The notes under the pieces are model-generated. The model had not been told where the DNA came from. It searched no databases and was given only the letters and a program-made list of their open reading frames with translations. A stretch of 64,000 nucleotides of DNA from Cnuella takakiae (GTDB lineage: Bacteria > Bacteroidota > Bacteroidia > Chitinophagales > Chitinophagaceae), in the NCBI RefSeq assembly GCF_001953305.1, contig NZ_MTFE01000010.1:114075-178074 (forward strand), in the 5' to 3' direction. Within the stretch, counting starts at the first letter, position 1. Each line of letters begins with the position of its first letter. Positions 1-9,405 of the stretch are shown here, piece after piece. A program made the position numbers and the translations under genes.

Positions 1-65
1 AGCTACAGATAAAACACAGCGAGTGGCATTGCGCATCAAGTTTTAAATCATCGAGAATAAGCCCA

Positions 66-2330
66 ATGAATCTAAGAGATGTATCCATACAAGGGAAAGT
101 AACCCTTACCAATTGTGAAAGCGAACCCATACATATTCCCGGTGCCATACAGCCACACGGTGTTTTGATCGCACTTGATGAACAGGGAAGCATTCTTTTC
201 TGCAGCGCCAATTGCCACAAGGCTTTTGACAAAGACCCAAAAGCTATACTGAAACAAAAACTATCCGACCTTGACCCTTCCCTGGAAGCCCAGATAAGCG
301 CGATAATAAACCAGGACCGATGGCCTGCCACGCCATTTGAATACCACGGCAACAACGAACCCTGGACCGTACTGGTGCATCAAAGTGGCGATCTTTTTAT
401 CGTTGAACTGGAGGCCCGGGCAGGCAATGCCGCACCTCTTGACCTCTTTGACCAGACCCATGAATTTGTAAGGGTGATTGAACGGTCACGCTCCCTGCGC
501 GACCTTTGCCAGCGTATCGCAGAGCAAACCCGCAGGCTATCGGGCTACGACCGGGTGATGATTTACAAGTTTGACAGGGATTACAACGGGCAGGTGTTTG
601 CTGAAAGCAGGAAGGAGACAGTAGAACCCTTCCTCGACCTGCACTACCCGCATACCGACATACCAGCACAAGCCCGCGAGTTGTACCTGCGCAACCCAAT
701 GCGGATGATTGCGGATGTGAACTACGAAATGGTACCCCTGCTAACAACAGAAGACTGCGGTCATACCACGCTTGACCTGGGCGAAGCTTCCCTGCGCAGT
801 GTATCGCCCATCCACATCCAGTACCTTAAAAATATGGGTGTGGGTGCCACGCTTACCGTATCGCTGATCACTGAAGGGAAATTATGGGGGCTCATTACCT
901 GTCATCATTACAGTGCCAAAATACTGGACATAAGAACCCGCAACGCGGTCCTGTTGCAAGGCCATTTTCTTACTTCGCAAATCAAGGTGCGCGAAGTGGC
1001 AGAAGAATATGAAGTGCACCGCGTGGTTGAAGCGCACTTACAACAACTGCTGCATGTGATTCCGCAGGACGGCGATTTTCACATCAAGTTTGAAAGCTTT
1101 TCTTCCCTGCTGGGCGTAGCAAATGCCAGTGGCGCAGCCATACTACACAATGGAAAAGTTTATACCAGGGGACTGGTGCCTTCCAATGATAAAATACAGC
1201 AGCTTTTCAATTGGCTGGCCAGTACAGTGAAAGGCATGGTGTTCAGCACGACACACCTGGTTGAACATTACCTCGAAGGCGACAAGCTAAGCAAGTTTGC
1301 AGCAGGCATCATTTACCACAAACTGGGTAACCCGAAAAGGGATGCGGTCATTTGGTTCCGGGAAGAAATGGAACAGACCATCAACTGGGCCGGCGATCCG
1401 AACGATGCCGTGAAAAAAGTAAAAGAGCACCAGCTGACGCCGCGTTCTTCGTTTGCCATCTTTAAAGAACAGGTTCGTTATTACTGCCGCGACTGGAAAA
1501 TATCGGAGCTAAATGCCGCTACGCGTTTTGCCAGTGCCCTGCAAAACCAGTTTCACCTGGAGTACCTGCTGCTTGAAGAGGCACAACAGCGCCTGTTGAA
1601 CGAAAAGCTTACTAAAGCAAATAAAGAACTTGCCAACATCAACTGGATCACCTCGCATGACCTCAAAGAGCCACTGCGCAAAATCCTGATCTTTACTTCT
1701 AAAGTGATGATGGAGGAAGGCAAGCAACTATCCGATACCATCATCAATTCTTTGAACCGGATTGAAAAGTCGGCCTTGCGGATGCAGATGCTGGTAAACG
1801 ATATAACCACTTACACATTTGCCGACGACAAACAACACACGCTTGTTACAACAGACCTCAACACCATACTCGCTGAAGTGATTGCCGTATTTGAAGAAGA
1901 GATGGATCACTTAGGCATCAGGGTAGTTGCCGATCCGCTACCGCATGTACGGGCAATGCCCTTCCAAATGCGGCAACTGTTTAACAACCTTATAGGCAAT
2001 GCCATCAAGTTTGCGCAAAAAGGCAAGCCCCTTGTCATTACCATACAAACTGAGGAAATCACGGCATCATCAGTTACACCGGCGATGCTTACGCAGGGAA
2101 AAGTTTACCACCTGATTGAAATTTCAGACAATGGCATCGGCTTCGACAGCAAGTACAGCGACAAGTTGTTTGACATCTTCTATCGTTTGCATGATCAGCA
2201 ATCTTATTCCGGCACCGGTATGGGACTGGCCATTTGCAAGCGCATTGTTGAAAACCATGATGGCGCCATCATTGCCGATGGCCAAACCGGGGTAGGCGCA
2301 AGCTTTCAGATCTTCCTGCCTAAATACTGA
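66..2330 (+). CDS. Bacteriophytochrome sensor histidine kinase
   Basis: This is a red/far-red photoreceptor histidine kinase of 754 residues. The N-terminal PAS-2 segment carries Cys17 followed by SEPIHIPGAIQPHG, the usual biliverdin-attachment region of bacterial phytochromes. A GAF domain (about residues 135-310) contains YPHTDIPAQARELY, the PxSDIP-like chromophore-pocket motif with its conserved Asp, and a PHY domain follows to about 500. The transmitter starts with ITSHDLKEPLRK, placing the phospho-acceptor at His531, and ends in a HATPase_c domain with SDNGIGFD and a GTGMGLAIC box. No membrane segment is seen, so it should be cytoplasmic. No receiver domain is attached and no response regulator is adjacent, so the partner is unknown. 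The next genes on the strand are a GAF kinase-like protein and a cyclase. The family assignment is secure and the output is not. Confidence 0.95.
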   Translation: MNLRDVSIQGKVTLTNCESEPIHIPGAIQPHGVLIALDEQGSILFCSANCHKAFDKDPKAILKQKLSDLDPSLEAQISAIINQDRWPATPFEYHGNNEPWTVLVHQSGDLFIVELEARAGNAAPLDLFDQTHEFVRVIERSRSLRDLCQRIAEQTRRLSGYDRVMIYKFDRDYNGQVFAESRKETVEPFLDLHYPHTDIPAQARELYLRNPMRMIADVNYEMVPLLTTEDCGHTTLDLGEASLRSVSPIHIQYLKNMGVGATLTVSLITEGKLWGLITCHHYSAKILDIRTRNAVLLQGHFLTSQIKVREVAEEYEVHRVVEAHLQQLLHVIPQDGDFHIKFESFSSLLGVANASGAAILHNGKVYTRGLVPSNDKIQQLFNWLASTVKGMVFSTTHLVEHYLEGDKLSKFAAGIIYHKLGNPKRDAVIWFREEMEQTINWAGDPNDAVKKVKEHQLTPRSSFAIFKEQVRYYCRDWKISELNAATRFASALQNQFHLEYLLLEEAQQRLLNEKLTKANKELANINWITSHDLKEPLRKILIFTSKVMMEEGKQLSDTIINSLNRIEKSALRMQMLVNDITTYTFADDKQHTLVTTDLNTILAEVIAVFEEEMDHLGIRVVADPLPHVRAMPFQMRQLFNNLIGNAIKFAQKGKPLVITIQTEEITASSVTPAMLTQGKVYHLIEISDNGIGFDSKYSDKLFDIFYRLHDQQSYSGTGMGLAICKRIVENHDGAIIADGQTGVGASFQIFLPKY

Positions 2331-2342
2331 TTCGTGAATCGC

Positions 2343-2394
2343 TTTTCTTTACAGCTGCCAGACCTGCGCTTTGACCTGGCAGCTGTAAAGAAAA
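2343..2394. terminator. Long perfect hairpin after the phytochrome gene
   Basis: A 19-bp perfect inverted repeat (2343-2361 with 2376-2394) encloses a 14-nt loop and starts 12 nt after the phytochrome stop. The stem core is ACAGCTGCCAG. The arms begin with TTTT and end with AAAA, the reverse of a normal intrinsic terminator, so no U-tract follows the stem on either strand. It may end or protect the phytochrome mRNA, but its role is inferred only from position. Confidence 0.5.
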
Positions 2395-2631
2395 TGCCTT
2401 CAAATAGCAGCTTCGCTTCCATCAAATATTCGTATAAATACGACGTTTTAACAACACCAGGCAAGGGTCATCATCTTTGGCATGACATTGTATCGAGATG
2501 TAAACGCATGGAATACAAAGCACTACCTAAACGGCAATTACATATCATTCGTCGACTGATGTGCGGCAACAACCGTTTAATATCACAGAAACTTATACTG
2601 TAACACATTTTTGTCCTGAAACTAACCTACG
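2395..2631. other. Intergenic, no gene supported
   Basis: This is the remainder of the 301-nt gap between the phytochrome and the GAF protein. A short GTG-initiated reading frame (2334-2603) crosses the hairpin and has no recognisable composition or motif, so I do not call it. I see no convincing promoter. Confidence 0.4.
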
Positions 2632-3777
2632 GTGCAGCAACCAATACCTACAAACGAAAAAGACCGATTAGCAGAGCTATATAGCCTCAACTTGCTTAAC
2701 TCTCCCCAAGAGGAAGAATACGATAATATTGCCGCGCTGGTGGCATTTATTTCGGGCTGCTCTACGGGCCATGTCAGTATTATAGGCGACAACGTACAAT
2801 GGCTCAAAGCCAAAGTGGGGTTTGGTGAAAAAGAAACGCCCCGCAATCATGCCTTTTGCGCACATGCAATTGTACACGACGACATTATGGTGGTAGAAGA
2901 TGCCACCTTAGATGAACGCTTTGTAAACAACCCACTGGTTACGGGTCCGCAGCACCTGCGCTTTTATGCCGGCGTACCCATTTATGGTCCCAGCGGGCAC
3001 CCCATCGGTACCATCTGTGCCCTCGACATCAAACCCAAAGTACTCAGTGAAGCGCAAAAGACAGCCCTGAAAACTGTTGCGCACCAGGCGTCGAAACTGC
3101 TGGAATTGCGCAAAAGAAATATTGAGCTTGCAGCAGCAGCAGCCGAACAATTGCACCTGGAACGCAAGACCCTCAACCGCCAACTGGCACAACAGGAAGC
3201 AGAAAGAGAAAAGATCGGGTACGAACTGCACGAAAATTTCTGCCAGGTACTTGCAGCTTCCCTGCATCATCTTGCAGCTATTTCCGGGTTAACAAAAGAA
3301 CAGGTAGCAGCAATGCAGGGTGTAAAGGCAATGATCACCACTTTACTGCAAAACATGCGGGCTTTCTCAACCAATATCCACCCTGTTGGGCAATTGGCAG
3401 TTGGCATGAAAGATAAACTCATGCAACTATTGGGTGAGTACGAGGAGCTGTCCGGATTGACCATTGACTTTCATTGTACCGGCGAATTGGATACGGTGCA
3501 GCTCAATAATATCAACCACCTGTTCCGCATTATTCTGGAATGGCTAACTGTATACGAGCAAAACGGTCCGAAACAGCAAGCCATACAGGTTTGTCTGGAA
3601 ATCGACAAAGAAGCAATCCTTGGCATCGGGCAGCCGGGTGCAGCCCTGCCGGAAACCATACAGTCTTCGGTTATCTTCAATTCCATCCGCAAACGTTGTG
3701 AAATGATCCAGGGTGCCGCTGTTTTACTTAAAACAGCAGGCAACAGTCAAATGGTGGTTTCCATACCACTGACCTGA
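2632..3777 (+). CDS. GAF-domain histidine-kinase-like protein with degenerate ATPase
   Basis: This 381-residue protein has an N-terminal GAF domain (about residues 25-165), an alanine/glutamine-rich coiled coil, then EREKIGYELHENFCQVLA. That last segment fits the HisKA_3 dimerisation helix of NarL/DesK-type kinases, with His200 as candidate phospho-acceptor. The expected HATPase_c region (about 280-381) lacks a clear N box, a DxGxG motif and a glycine-rich lid; only a vague GIGQPGAALP remains. It may therefore be a phosphotransfer or scaffold protein rather than an active kinase. The start is GTG, the only initiator that keeps the whole GAF domain. No membrane segment is seen. It lies 301 nt after the phytochrome on the same strand and may act with it. 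Confidence 0.75.
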   Translation: MQQPIPTNEKDRLAELYSLNLLNSPQEEEYDNIAALVAFISGCSTGHVSIIGDNVQWLKAKVGFGEKETPRNHAFCAHAIVHDDIMVVEDATLDERFVNNPLVTGPQHLRFYAGVPIYGPSGHPIGTICALDIKPKVLSEAQKTALKTVAHQASKLLELRKRNIELAAAAAEQLHLERKTLNRQLAQQEAEREKIGYELHENFCQVLAASLHHLAAISGLTKEQVAAMQGVKAMITTLLQNMRAFSTNIHPVGQLAVGMKDKLMQLLGEYEELSGLTIDFHCTGELDTVQLNNINHLFRIILEWLTVYEQNGPKQQAIQVCLEIDKEAILGIGQPGAALPETIQSSVIFNSIRKRCEMIQGAAVLLKTAGNSQMVVSIPLT

Positions 3778-4308
3778 TGCTGCCTTCACCCATTGTGCGT
3801 ACCCTTTACATTCTACTGCTCCCGCTTTTGATTGTTCCGTCAATAGCGGGAGCAGTACCTGTATGTTGTAAAGAAACAAAGAGCAGTAAACTTGCTTCAA
3901 TACCATTCATAGGTGCTTTTAAGCATATCCTTCATTAGCCTGGAAGTTCTCCCCGCCTCCGGACGCTATCAGGCAAACCACCCGGCATACGATGGTCTAA
4001 TCATTCCTTTCCCTGGCACGTCCCTTAACAGTACCTGTGCTGATCTACGCGCATATATCCTGCCCTTTCAAGTTGTTGCTCTCGGCTTAAATGATTACAT
4101 TACGAAGTAAGCCCGGCGGCCTCCTTTCCTGGCCGCAAGCTACACCTGGCCACAAAAACTACACTGCATAAATAAGGCATTGCAGTACACCACCTTGCCG
4201 GCAACCAGCACTTGCTGGTGCACTGCTACCTATAATCCACGTACCTCTTTCGCCCGCTACAATGCTGCTTAGCAATTATTAAAACCATTAAACCTGGCGA
4301 AGACAAGT
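3778..4308. other. 531-nt intergenic with a hairpin
   Basis: No gene is supported here. A 13-bp perfect inverted repeat (TACTGCTCCCGCT, 3814-3826, with 3845-3857) lies 36 nt after the GAF gene and has no T-tract, so it could be a weak terminator or an mRNA 3' end. The rest has no coding signal that I can see. Confidence 0.5.
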
Positions 4309-7300
4309 ATGATAAACAACAAAGGAACCATACCCGGACAATCCAATGACCTGACCGTAAGTTTTGTGCCGGGAGTGCTGCGAAGAAAATATGCAGGGGG
4401 TGTGCCGCAAGAGGATAGAACCAACCAGCAGGCACAAACTGCGGTGCTGCTCTGGATCGATATCTGCAGTTTTTCGCCACTTTGCAACCGCCTGATGAAG
4501 GACAAGGTTGAAGGGGTTGAGCGAATCACCAGAATACTGAACAAACATTACGATCATGTGCTGGGAACAGTGGCTGCATACGGCGGCGAGCCCCTGTTCT
4601 TTGCCGGCGATGGCGTGATGATAGCCTGGCCCGACGACCAGGTAAAGCCTGAAGACGCAGTACCCCTTGCAGCAGCCTGCGCCCAAAACATATTAGCGCT
4701 CCGCTCCACCATCAACGACCGCAACGAACTGCTTTCGATGCATGCCGTAATTGCTGCCGGCCAATGGCAGATGCTGGAAATGGAAGGCTTGCATGGCAAT
4801 CTCCTTTTTAGCTTTTTCGGAAGTGTTTTTGAAGAGATAGTTGCCGCTTCGCGTAATGAGGCCCCCAACCAGGTACTTATTTCCAACCATGCGCTGTCCC
4901 TTATGGGTCCAGGGTACCGGGCCATGCCCATGCAGCACCATACCTCCATTCTTTACGAAACACCAGCCCATTTTTTACTACCGCCAAAAAAGACGCCCAA
5001 AGTAACGAGGAAGGCCATCGGCAAACTGCGGCAGTTCCTGCCCCAGACCCTTGTATATCCTTTGAGCCTTGAGCGCCTGAAATGGATTGCAGAAATAAGG
5101 CCGGTGACGGTATTGTTTGTTCGGCTGGTCAACTATAGCAACAGCTCCGAAGCCAATATCATCCGCCTCCAAAACTCTGTAGCCCTCACCACGCCTTTGG
5201 TGCTGCACTACGGCGGGCTCATCAACCAGATCTGGATGGATGAAAAAGACTCCAACATCCTGATCTATTTCGGGCCACCGCCCTCTGCACATATGGACGA
5301 TCCTGAACGGGGCGTTTACCTAGCCCTCGAACTGCACCGGGCTTTACTGCAGGCAGACTTCCACAACAGCATCGGGGTAAGCAGTGGCCAGGCATACTGC
5401 GGCATCCTGGGTAATAATATCCTGCGGCAATACACCGTCATTGGCGATGTGGTGAACCTAAGTGCCCGCATTGCAGGGCTCGGCACCAATCATATCTACT
5501 GCGACAAAGCCACCTTCCAGGCAAGCAATAAATCTGTTTTTTATAAAACACCTAGGGAAGTGGCAGTGAAAGGCTTTTCTGAGCCCGTAGCATTGTACCA
5601 GCCGGTAGCTGTTATAGAAGCCGAGCAGCCGGCGCTGGGCATCGACAATCTCGTTGGCCGGGAAAAAGAACGGGCCATCCTGATGGAAGCCTACCACAAT
5701 GCCTTGTCGGGCAGTGCCGGGTGTGTGCTGGTGGCTGGCGAAAGCGGTATTGGTAAAACAAGGTTCCTGGAAGATTTCAAATCGAGGGTTTGCGAAGACC
5801 CCATAATGCTGTTGCCAACAGCAGGCGACTTCATCGGCAGGCATATCCTGTACAATGTATGGGAGCCTGTTTTCGCAGCCATTTTAGGCATCAGCCAAGC
5901 CACAACAGCAGCCGGCAGGCAGGAGGCATTGAAAGAGGTCCAGGAAAAGTTTGGAGCAGAAGCCTGTGTGCTGAATGCCGTACTGCAATGCAACTTGCCC
6001 GACAGCGAAGCCATCAAATCGCTGACCGAAAGCCAGAAAGTAGCAGCCACGCACCGCCTGATGCTGCGGATACTAAAAGAGGAAAGTGAAAAGCAGCCGC
6101 TGGTAATCGTAGTAGACGATGCGCACTGGATGGCCGACGATGTGTCGTGGAAACTGGTGGAAGCCCTCACCGCCACGCCTGGCAAGGTACTGGTAGTGCT
6201 GGCGGTACAGGAGTTGGACCACAACCTGAAAACAAGCATCAGCACCATAAAACCCACCACCATTTCACTGCAGGAATTGCCGGAGCAGGATGTGGCGCAA
6301 CTAATCTGTGCACGGCTGAATGTGAACAGCGTTTCCACCGACCTGATCGGGCTGATCCGGAAAATTGCAAAGGGCAATCCTTTTCATTGCATCGAACTGC
6401 TTGGCTCACTGGTGAACCAAAACCTGCTGTCGATTGATGCAGGCCATTGTTCTTTTGTAGGCGATGTAAAGATCAGTGACCTTTCGATGCCCGATACGGT
6501 GCGGGGGGCCATCAGGGAGCGGATCGACCACCTGGCACATGGCTCGCAGCTGTCGCTGAAGGTGGCCAGTGTGGCCGGCAACCGGTTTGGAAAAAAGCTG
6601 GTGCACAATGTGTACCCCATCAAAACCGAGCGCCGCTCGGTACCCTATTTTTTGAAAGACGCCGAGATAGCAGGCTTCATCAGGGCCAGGGTAATTGACA
6701 ATATGGATGGGTACTCGTTCAACAACGTAACCACTTCGGAAGTAGCCTACGAGATGACGCTGGCCGAGCAAAGAAGGTACCTGCACCAGGAGATCGCCCA
6801 GTGGTACGAAAATGAATTTCCTGACAACCTTTTTCCCTACCACCTGCGGCTTGCCCACCACTGGTATCATGCCGGTGAAAAAAACAAAGCCGTCAGCTAC
6901 CACGAACGGGAAGCTATCAGGCTGTTTCGCCTGGGCTATGTAAAACAGGCCCTGGAAGTAGGGCTTGAGGGCGTGAAACTCCTCCACCAGCCCATCGAGA
7001 AAGATCCTGCCGCCATCGGCCAGAAGATAGGCGAGCACCTGGCGTTCATCAACGATTTTATGCAGCACCGGTCGGTGGAGCAACTGGCCGACCATAAAAA
7101 GCTGGAAGACGAATCAGTAGAAGTGGTCATCCGCATGCTGCTTGAATTGTGCCCTTTTGCGCACCAGTGCCAGCAGGTGGAACTCTTTGCACTGATGACC
7201 ATCACCAGCCTGCGCCTCACGCTTGAAGCAGGAAACGGCCGCGCTGCTGCACAGGTGTATGGCACCTATGCGGTTGTGTACAAGGCAATCACCCAGGACA

Positions 7301-8286
7301 GTGTTGGGGCCCTTGCCTGGAGCAACCTGGCCCTTGTTGTTGATGGCAGGAATCATAACACTTTGCAGGCAAGGGTAAACTTCACCCATGGCTGGTTTAT
7401 CGCGCACTGGCTGGTGCCCTACAAAACACTTATTCCGATTGCTGCCGCTGGTGCAGATGCCGGGCTTGACTCAAACGATATGCTCTTTGGCTGCTTCAAC
7501 CTTTCGCTAACCCTGATCCTGCAGGTTGCTGCCGGCGCACCTTTGTCCACCATCGTTGCCACTTCTTTGATTTACCAGCAGCGCAACAACCGGAATGTAC
7601 TGAACGCAGCATTTCACTTGGTACACGAGGCACAGATGGCCAGGGTCCTCCAGGGGCTTACCAACAGCTATACCTCGCTGAGCGATACAGCCTGCGATGA
7701 AGCAAAAGACATTGCCAATATCTGCACCACCGACCTGTACAACCAGATCGGCTATTACCTGATCTCCAAGGTCAAGCTGCATGTGCATTTTGGCAATTGG
7801 CAGGAAGCTATCGCTTTTGCAGACCAGGCCATGCCGCTTTTGCCTGCATTTGCCAACCAGCCGGGCCATACTGAATATGAATTTTATACCGCTATTGCCT
7901 CCCTTTATGCCGCTGCCGAAACAGCAGGTGCAACCGCTGTACCCCTGCATGAAAGGGCAGATACCGGCATTAAAACATGTGAAGCATGGGCACAACTGTT
8001 CCCCGGAAATTTTGCAAATAAACTGTTGCTGTTACAAGCTATCAGGGCAGGACTGGAAGCAAGGGTTGAAGTGGCCGAACAGCTGTTTATGAGGTCGGCA
8101 CAGGAAGCATCAGCACAGGGCTTTATTCATGAATGCGGTCTTGCCTACGAACACCTGGCCCGCATGCAGCAAAGCGTAGGCATGGATTATACCAGCAGCC
8201 TGGATGCCGCCCTTATTGCCTACAAAGCATGGGGCGCAGCCGGTAAGGTTGATTATCTGAAAAAAACTTTTTCCCTGCCATTGTAG
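4309..8286 (+). CDS. Tandem class III cyclase / P-loop ATPase (soluble adenylyl cyclase-like)
   Basis: This 1325-residue cytoplasmic protein has the domain order of soluble adenylyl cyclase: C1, C2, ATPase, long helical tail. C1 (about residues 44-200) holds the two metal-site aspartates, Asp51 in WIDICSFSP and Asp101 in FAGDGVMIAW. C2 (about 265-425) has Arg272 in place of the metal Asp but keeps the transition-state pair in GDVVNLSARI (Asn383, Arg387). The halves would therefore make one complete catalytic site between them. An AAA-type ATPase follows NLVGRE, with Walker A GESGIGKT (478-485) and Walker B LVIVVDDAHW (598-607). The remaining 600 residues look like TPR-type helical repeats. 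The choice of ATP over GTP, and any bicarbonate sensing, cannot be read with confidence. No signal peptide is visible. Confidence 0.88.
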   Translation: MINNKGTIPGQSNDLTVSFVPGVLRRKYAGGVPQEDRTNQQAQTAVLLWIDICSFSPLCNRLMKDKVEGVERITRILNKHYDHVLGTVAAYGGEPLFFAGDGVMIAWPDDQVKPEDAVPLAAACAQNILALRSTINDRNELLSMHAVIAAGQWQMLEMEGLHGNLLFSFFGSVFEEIVAASRNEAPNQVLISNHALSLMGPGYRAMPMQHHTSILYETPAHFLLPPKKTPKVTRKAIGKLRQFLPQTLVYPLSLERLKWIAEIRPVTVLFVRLVNYSNSSEANIIRLQNSVALTTPLVLHYGGLINQIWMDEKDSNILIYFGPPPSAHMDDPERGVYLALELHRALLQADFHNSIGVSSGQAYCGILGNNILRQYTVIGDVVNLSARIAGLGTNHIYCDKATFQASNKSVFYKTPREVAVKGFSEPVALYQPVAVIEAEQPALGIDNLVGREKERAILMEAYHNALSGSAGCVLVAGESGIGKTRFLEDFKSRVCEDPIMLLPTAGDFIGRHILYNVWEPVFAAILGISQATTAAGRQEALKEVQEKFGAEACVLNAVLQCNLPDSEAIKSLTESQKVAATHRLMLRILKEESEKQPLVIVVDDAHWMADDVSWKLVEALTATPGKVLVVLAVQELDHNLKTSISTIKPTTISLQELPEQDVAQLICARLNVNSVSTDLIGLIRKIAKGNPFHCIELLGSLVNQNLLSIDAGHCSFVGDVKISDLSMPDTVRGAIRERIDHLAHGSQLSLKVASVAGNRFGKKLVHNVYPIKTERRSVPYFLKDAEIAGFIRARVIDNMDGYSFNNVTTSEVAYEMTLAEQRRYLHQEIAQWYENEFPDNLFPYHLRLAHHWYHAGEKNKAVSYHEREAIRLFRLGYVKQALEVGLEGVKLLHQPIEKDPAAIGQKIGEHLAFINDFMQHRSVEQLADHKKLEDESVEVVIRMLLELCPFAHQCQQVELFALMTITSLRLTLEAGNGRAAAQVYGTYAVVYKAITQDSVGALAWSNLALVVDGRNHNTLQARVNFTHGWFIAHWLVPYKTLIPIAAAGADAGLDSNDMLFGCFNLSLTLILQVAAGAPLSTIVATSLIYQQRNNRNVLNAAFHLVHEAQMARVLQGLTNSYTSLSDTACDEAKDIANICTTDLYNQIGYYLISKVKLHVHFGNWQEAIAFADQAMPLLPAFANQPGHTEYEFYTAIASLYAAAETAGATAVPLHERADTGIKTCEAWAQLFPGNFANKLLLLQAIRAGLEARVEVAEQLFMRSAQEASAQGFIHECGLAYEHLARMQQSVGMDYTSSLDAALIAYKAWGAAGKVDYLKKTFSLPL

Positions 8287-8316
8287 ATATGACCTGCTGT
8301 GCAGGATAGAAAAAAG

Positions 8317-8359
8317 AAAACGCAGCCTTTGCATCAAAGAAAGCTGCGTTTTGCTTTTT
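8317..8359. terminator. Bidirectional terminator between convergent genes
   Basis: A 10-bp perfect stem AAAACGCAGC (8317-8326) pairs with 8343-8352. It is preceded by an A-rich run and followed by TTTT and TTTTT. It lies between the 3' ends of the + strand cyclase and the - strand KAS III-like gene and fits an intrinsic terminator for both. Confidence 0.75.
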
Positions 8360-8391
8360 ACCAGTTGAATCTGGTAGCCACTGATGCTACT

Positions 8392-9405
8392 TCATCCGCT
8401 GCCTCTTTTCAGCAGCATTGCATTGGCATGCATGTCGGGGCCAAGTGCCAGCATCACCAGGTTGTCTTTTTCTATAACCACATTTTCTTCGCACCAGGCC
8501 ATGCTTAGCGCATGCGTTGCCACTGTAGTATTTGCAAACTGCTCAATAGTGGAAAGCACCTGGCCAAGCTTACCTGGCATATTGTCGCACCAATATTTTA
8601 TCAGGTACTCAGATGTTTCGTGCGGCATAAAGGAAATATCGCTGCCACTAAGGTTATGCTCCTGGAGCAAGGCGGTTACCGCGCTGAGCGCTGTGGCGGT
8701 ACCAAAAGTTTTGAACCCCTGCATGCCCTGTGGTGTGATCTGGAAAAAATGCGGGCCGAAAACAGTACTGTAGCCGTTGATGGGTGGGTTGGCGGCCAAC
8801 TGCTCGCCGCTGGTGTACATGCTGCCGTAGAAAGTGGAATCGGTAACGGTATGCTGCCCCGCAACAAACCATTTGCTTTCATCAGCGCACAGCGCCATCA
8901 CCGCTGCTCCGGCACCATCGGCGGCACTGATGGATTGCTGCGTGTGATAATCTACGTTGCGGGTCCAGCTGCCGCCAATGCAGACCAGTACGTTCTTAGC
9001 GTGCCCGGCACGCAGCAAACCGTCGGCAAGCAAAAGACTGGAGGCATAGTTGGAATAATCGTTGCCAATGGGAATAACCCATGCATCTGGGGGCAATCCC
9101 AGCTCGCGGTGCAACAGGGACAACATATTGGGCTGGATATAGGTACTGACAGAACCAAGCCCCAACAGGATATCGATATCAGCCGCCTGCTTTCCGGCTT
9201 TTTGCAAAGCCATCTGTGCAGCGGGCAGCATTATGTCTATCAGGTCTTCGCCATCGCCCAGCACATGCCTTTCCTTGTATCCATCAAATAGTTTTGGATC
9301 TGGATTATGTTGTTTCAGCCAGTCGAAGATGGGGTCATCATTGTAGCGGATGCCTGCTGGCACGGCCCATCCTGTGCCAATGATTCTTGGGATAAGGTTA
9401 CTCAT
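8392..9405 (-). CDS. KAS III-fold protein lacking the catalytic cysteine
   Basis: This 337-residue protein has the thiolase fold of 3-oxoacyl-ACP synthase III. His262 in FMPHETSEYL and Asn292 in FANTTVATHAL match the His and Asn of the FabH triad. Counting from the conserved LLLADGLLRAG helix, the Cys position of FabH is Tyr117 (GNDYSNYASS), with Ser118 next to it. Normal chain elongation through a thioester is therefore unlikely; related Cys-less KAS III enzymes act as acyltransferases or use Ser. I chose the ATG at 9405 because its ATGA overlaps the TGA stop of the amine oxidase gene, a translational-coupling arrangement; an upstream ATG at 9420 is also possible. It is the last gene of a three-gene operon and probably acts on the product of the other two enzymes. 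Confidence 0.85.
   Translation of the reverse strand: MSNLIPRIIGTGWAVPAGIRYNDDPIFDWLKQHNPDPKLFDGYKERHVLGDGEDLIDIMLPAAQMALQKAGKQAADIDILLGLGSVSTYIQPNMLSLLHRELGLPPDAWVIPIGNDYSNYASSLLLADGLLRAGHAKNVLVCIGGSWTRNVDYHTQQSISAADGAGAAVMALCADESKWFVAGQHTVTDSTFYGSMYTSGEQLAANPPINGYSTVFGPHFFQITPQGMQGFKTFGTATALSAVTALLQEHNLSGSDISFMPHETSEYLIKYWCDNMPGKLGQVLSTIEQFANTTVATHALSMAWCEENVVIEKDNLVMLALGPDMHANAMLLKRGSG

Noticed and set aside
2334..2603. Small GTG-initiated frame of 89 codons after the phytochrome
   Set aside because: It runs through the perfect hairpin, has no domain or signal, and its composition is not protein-like.
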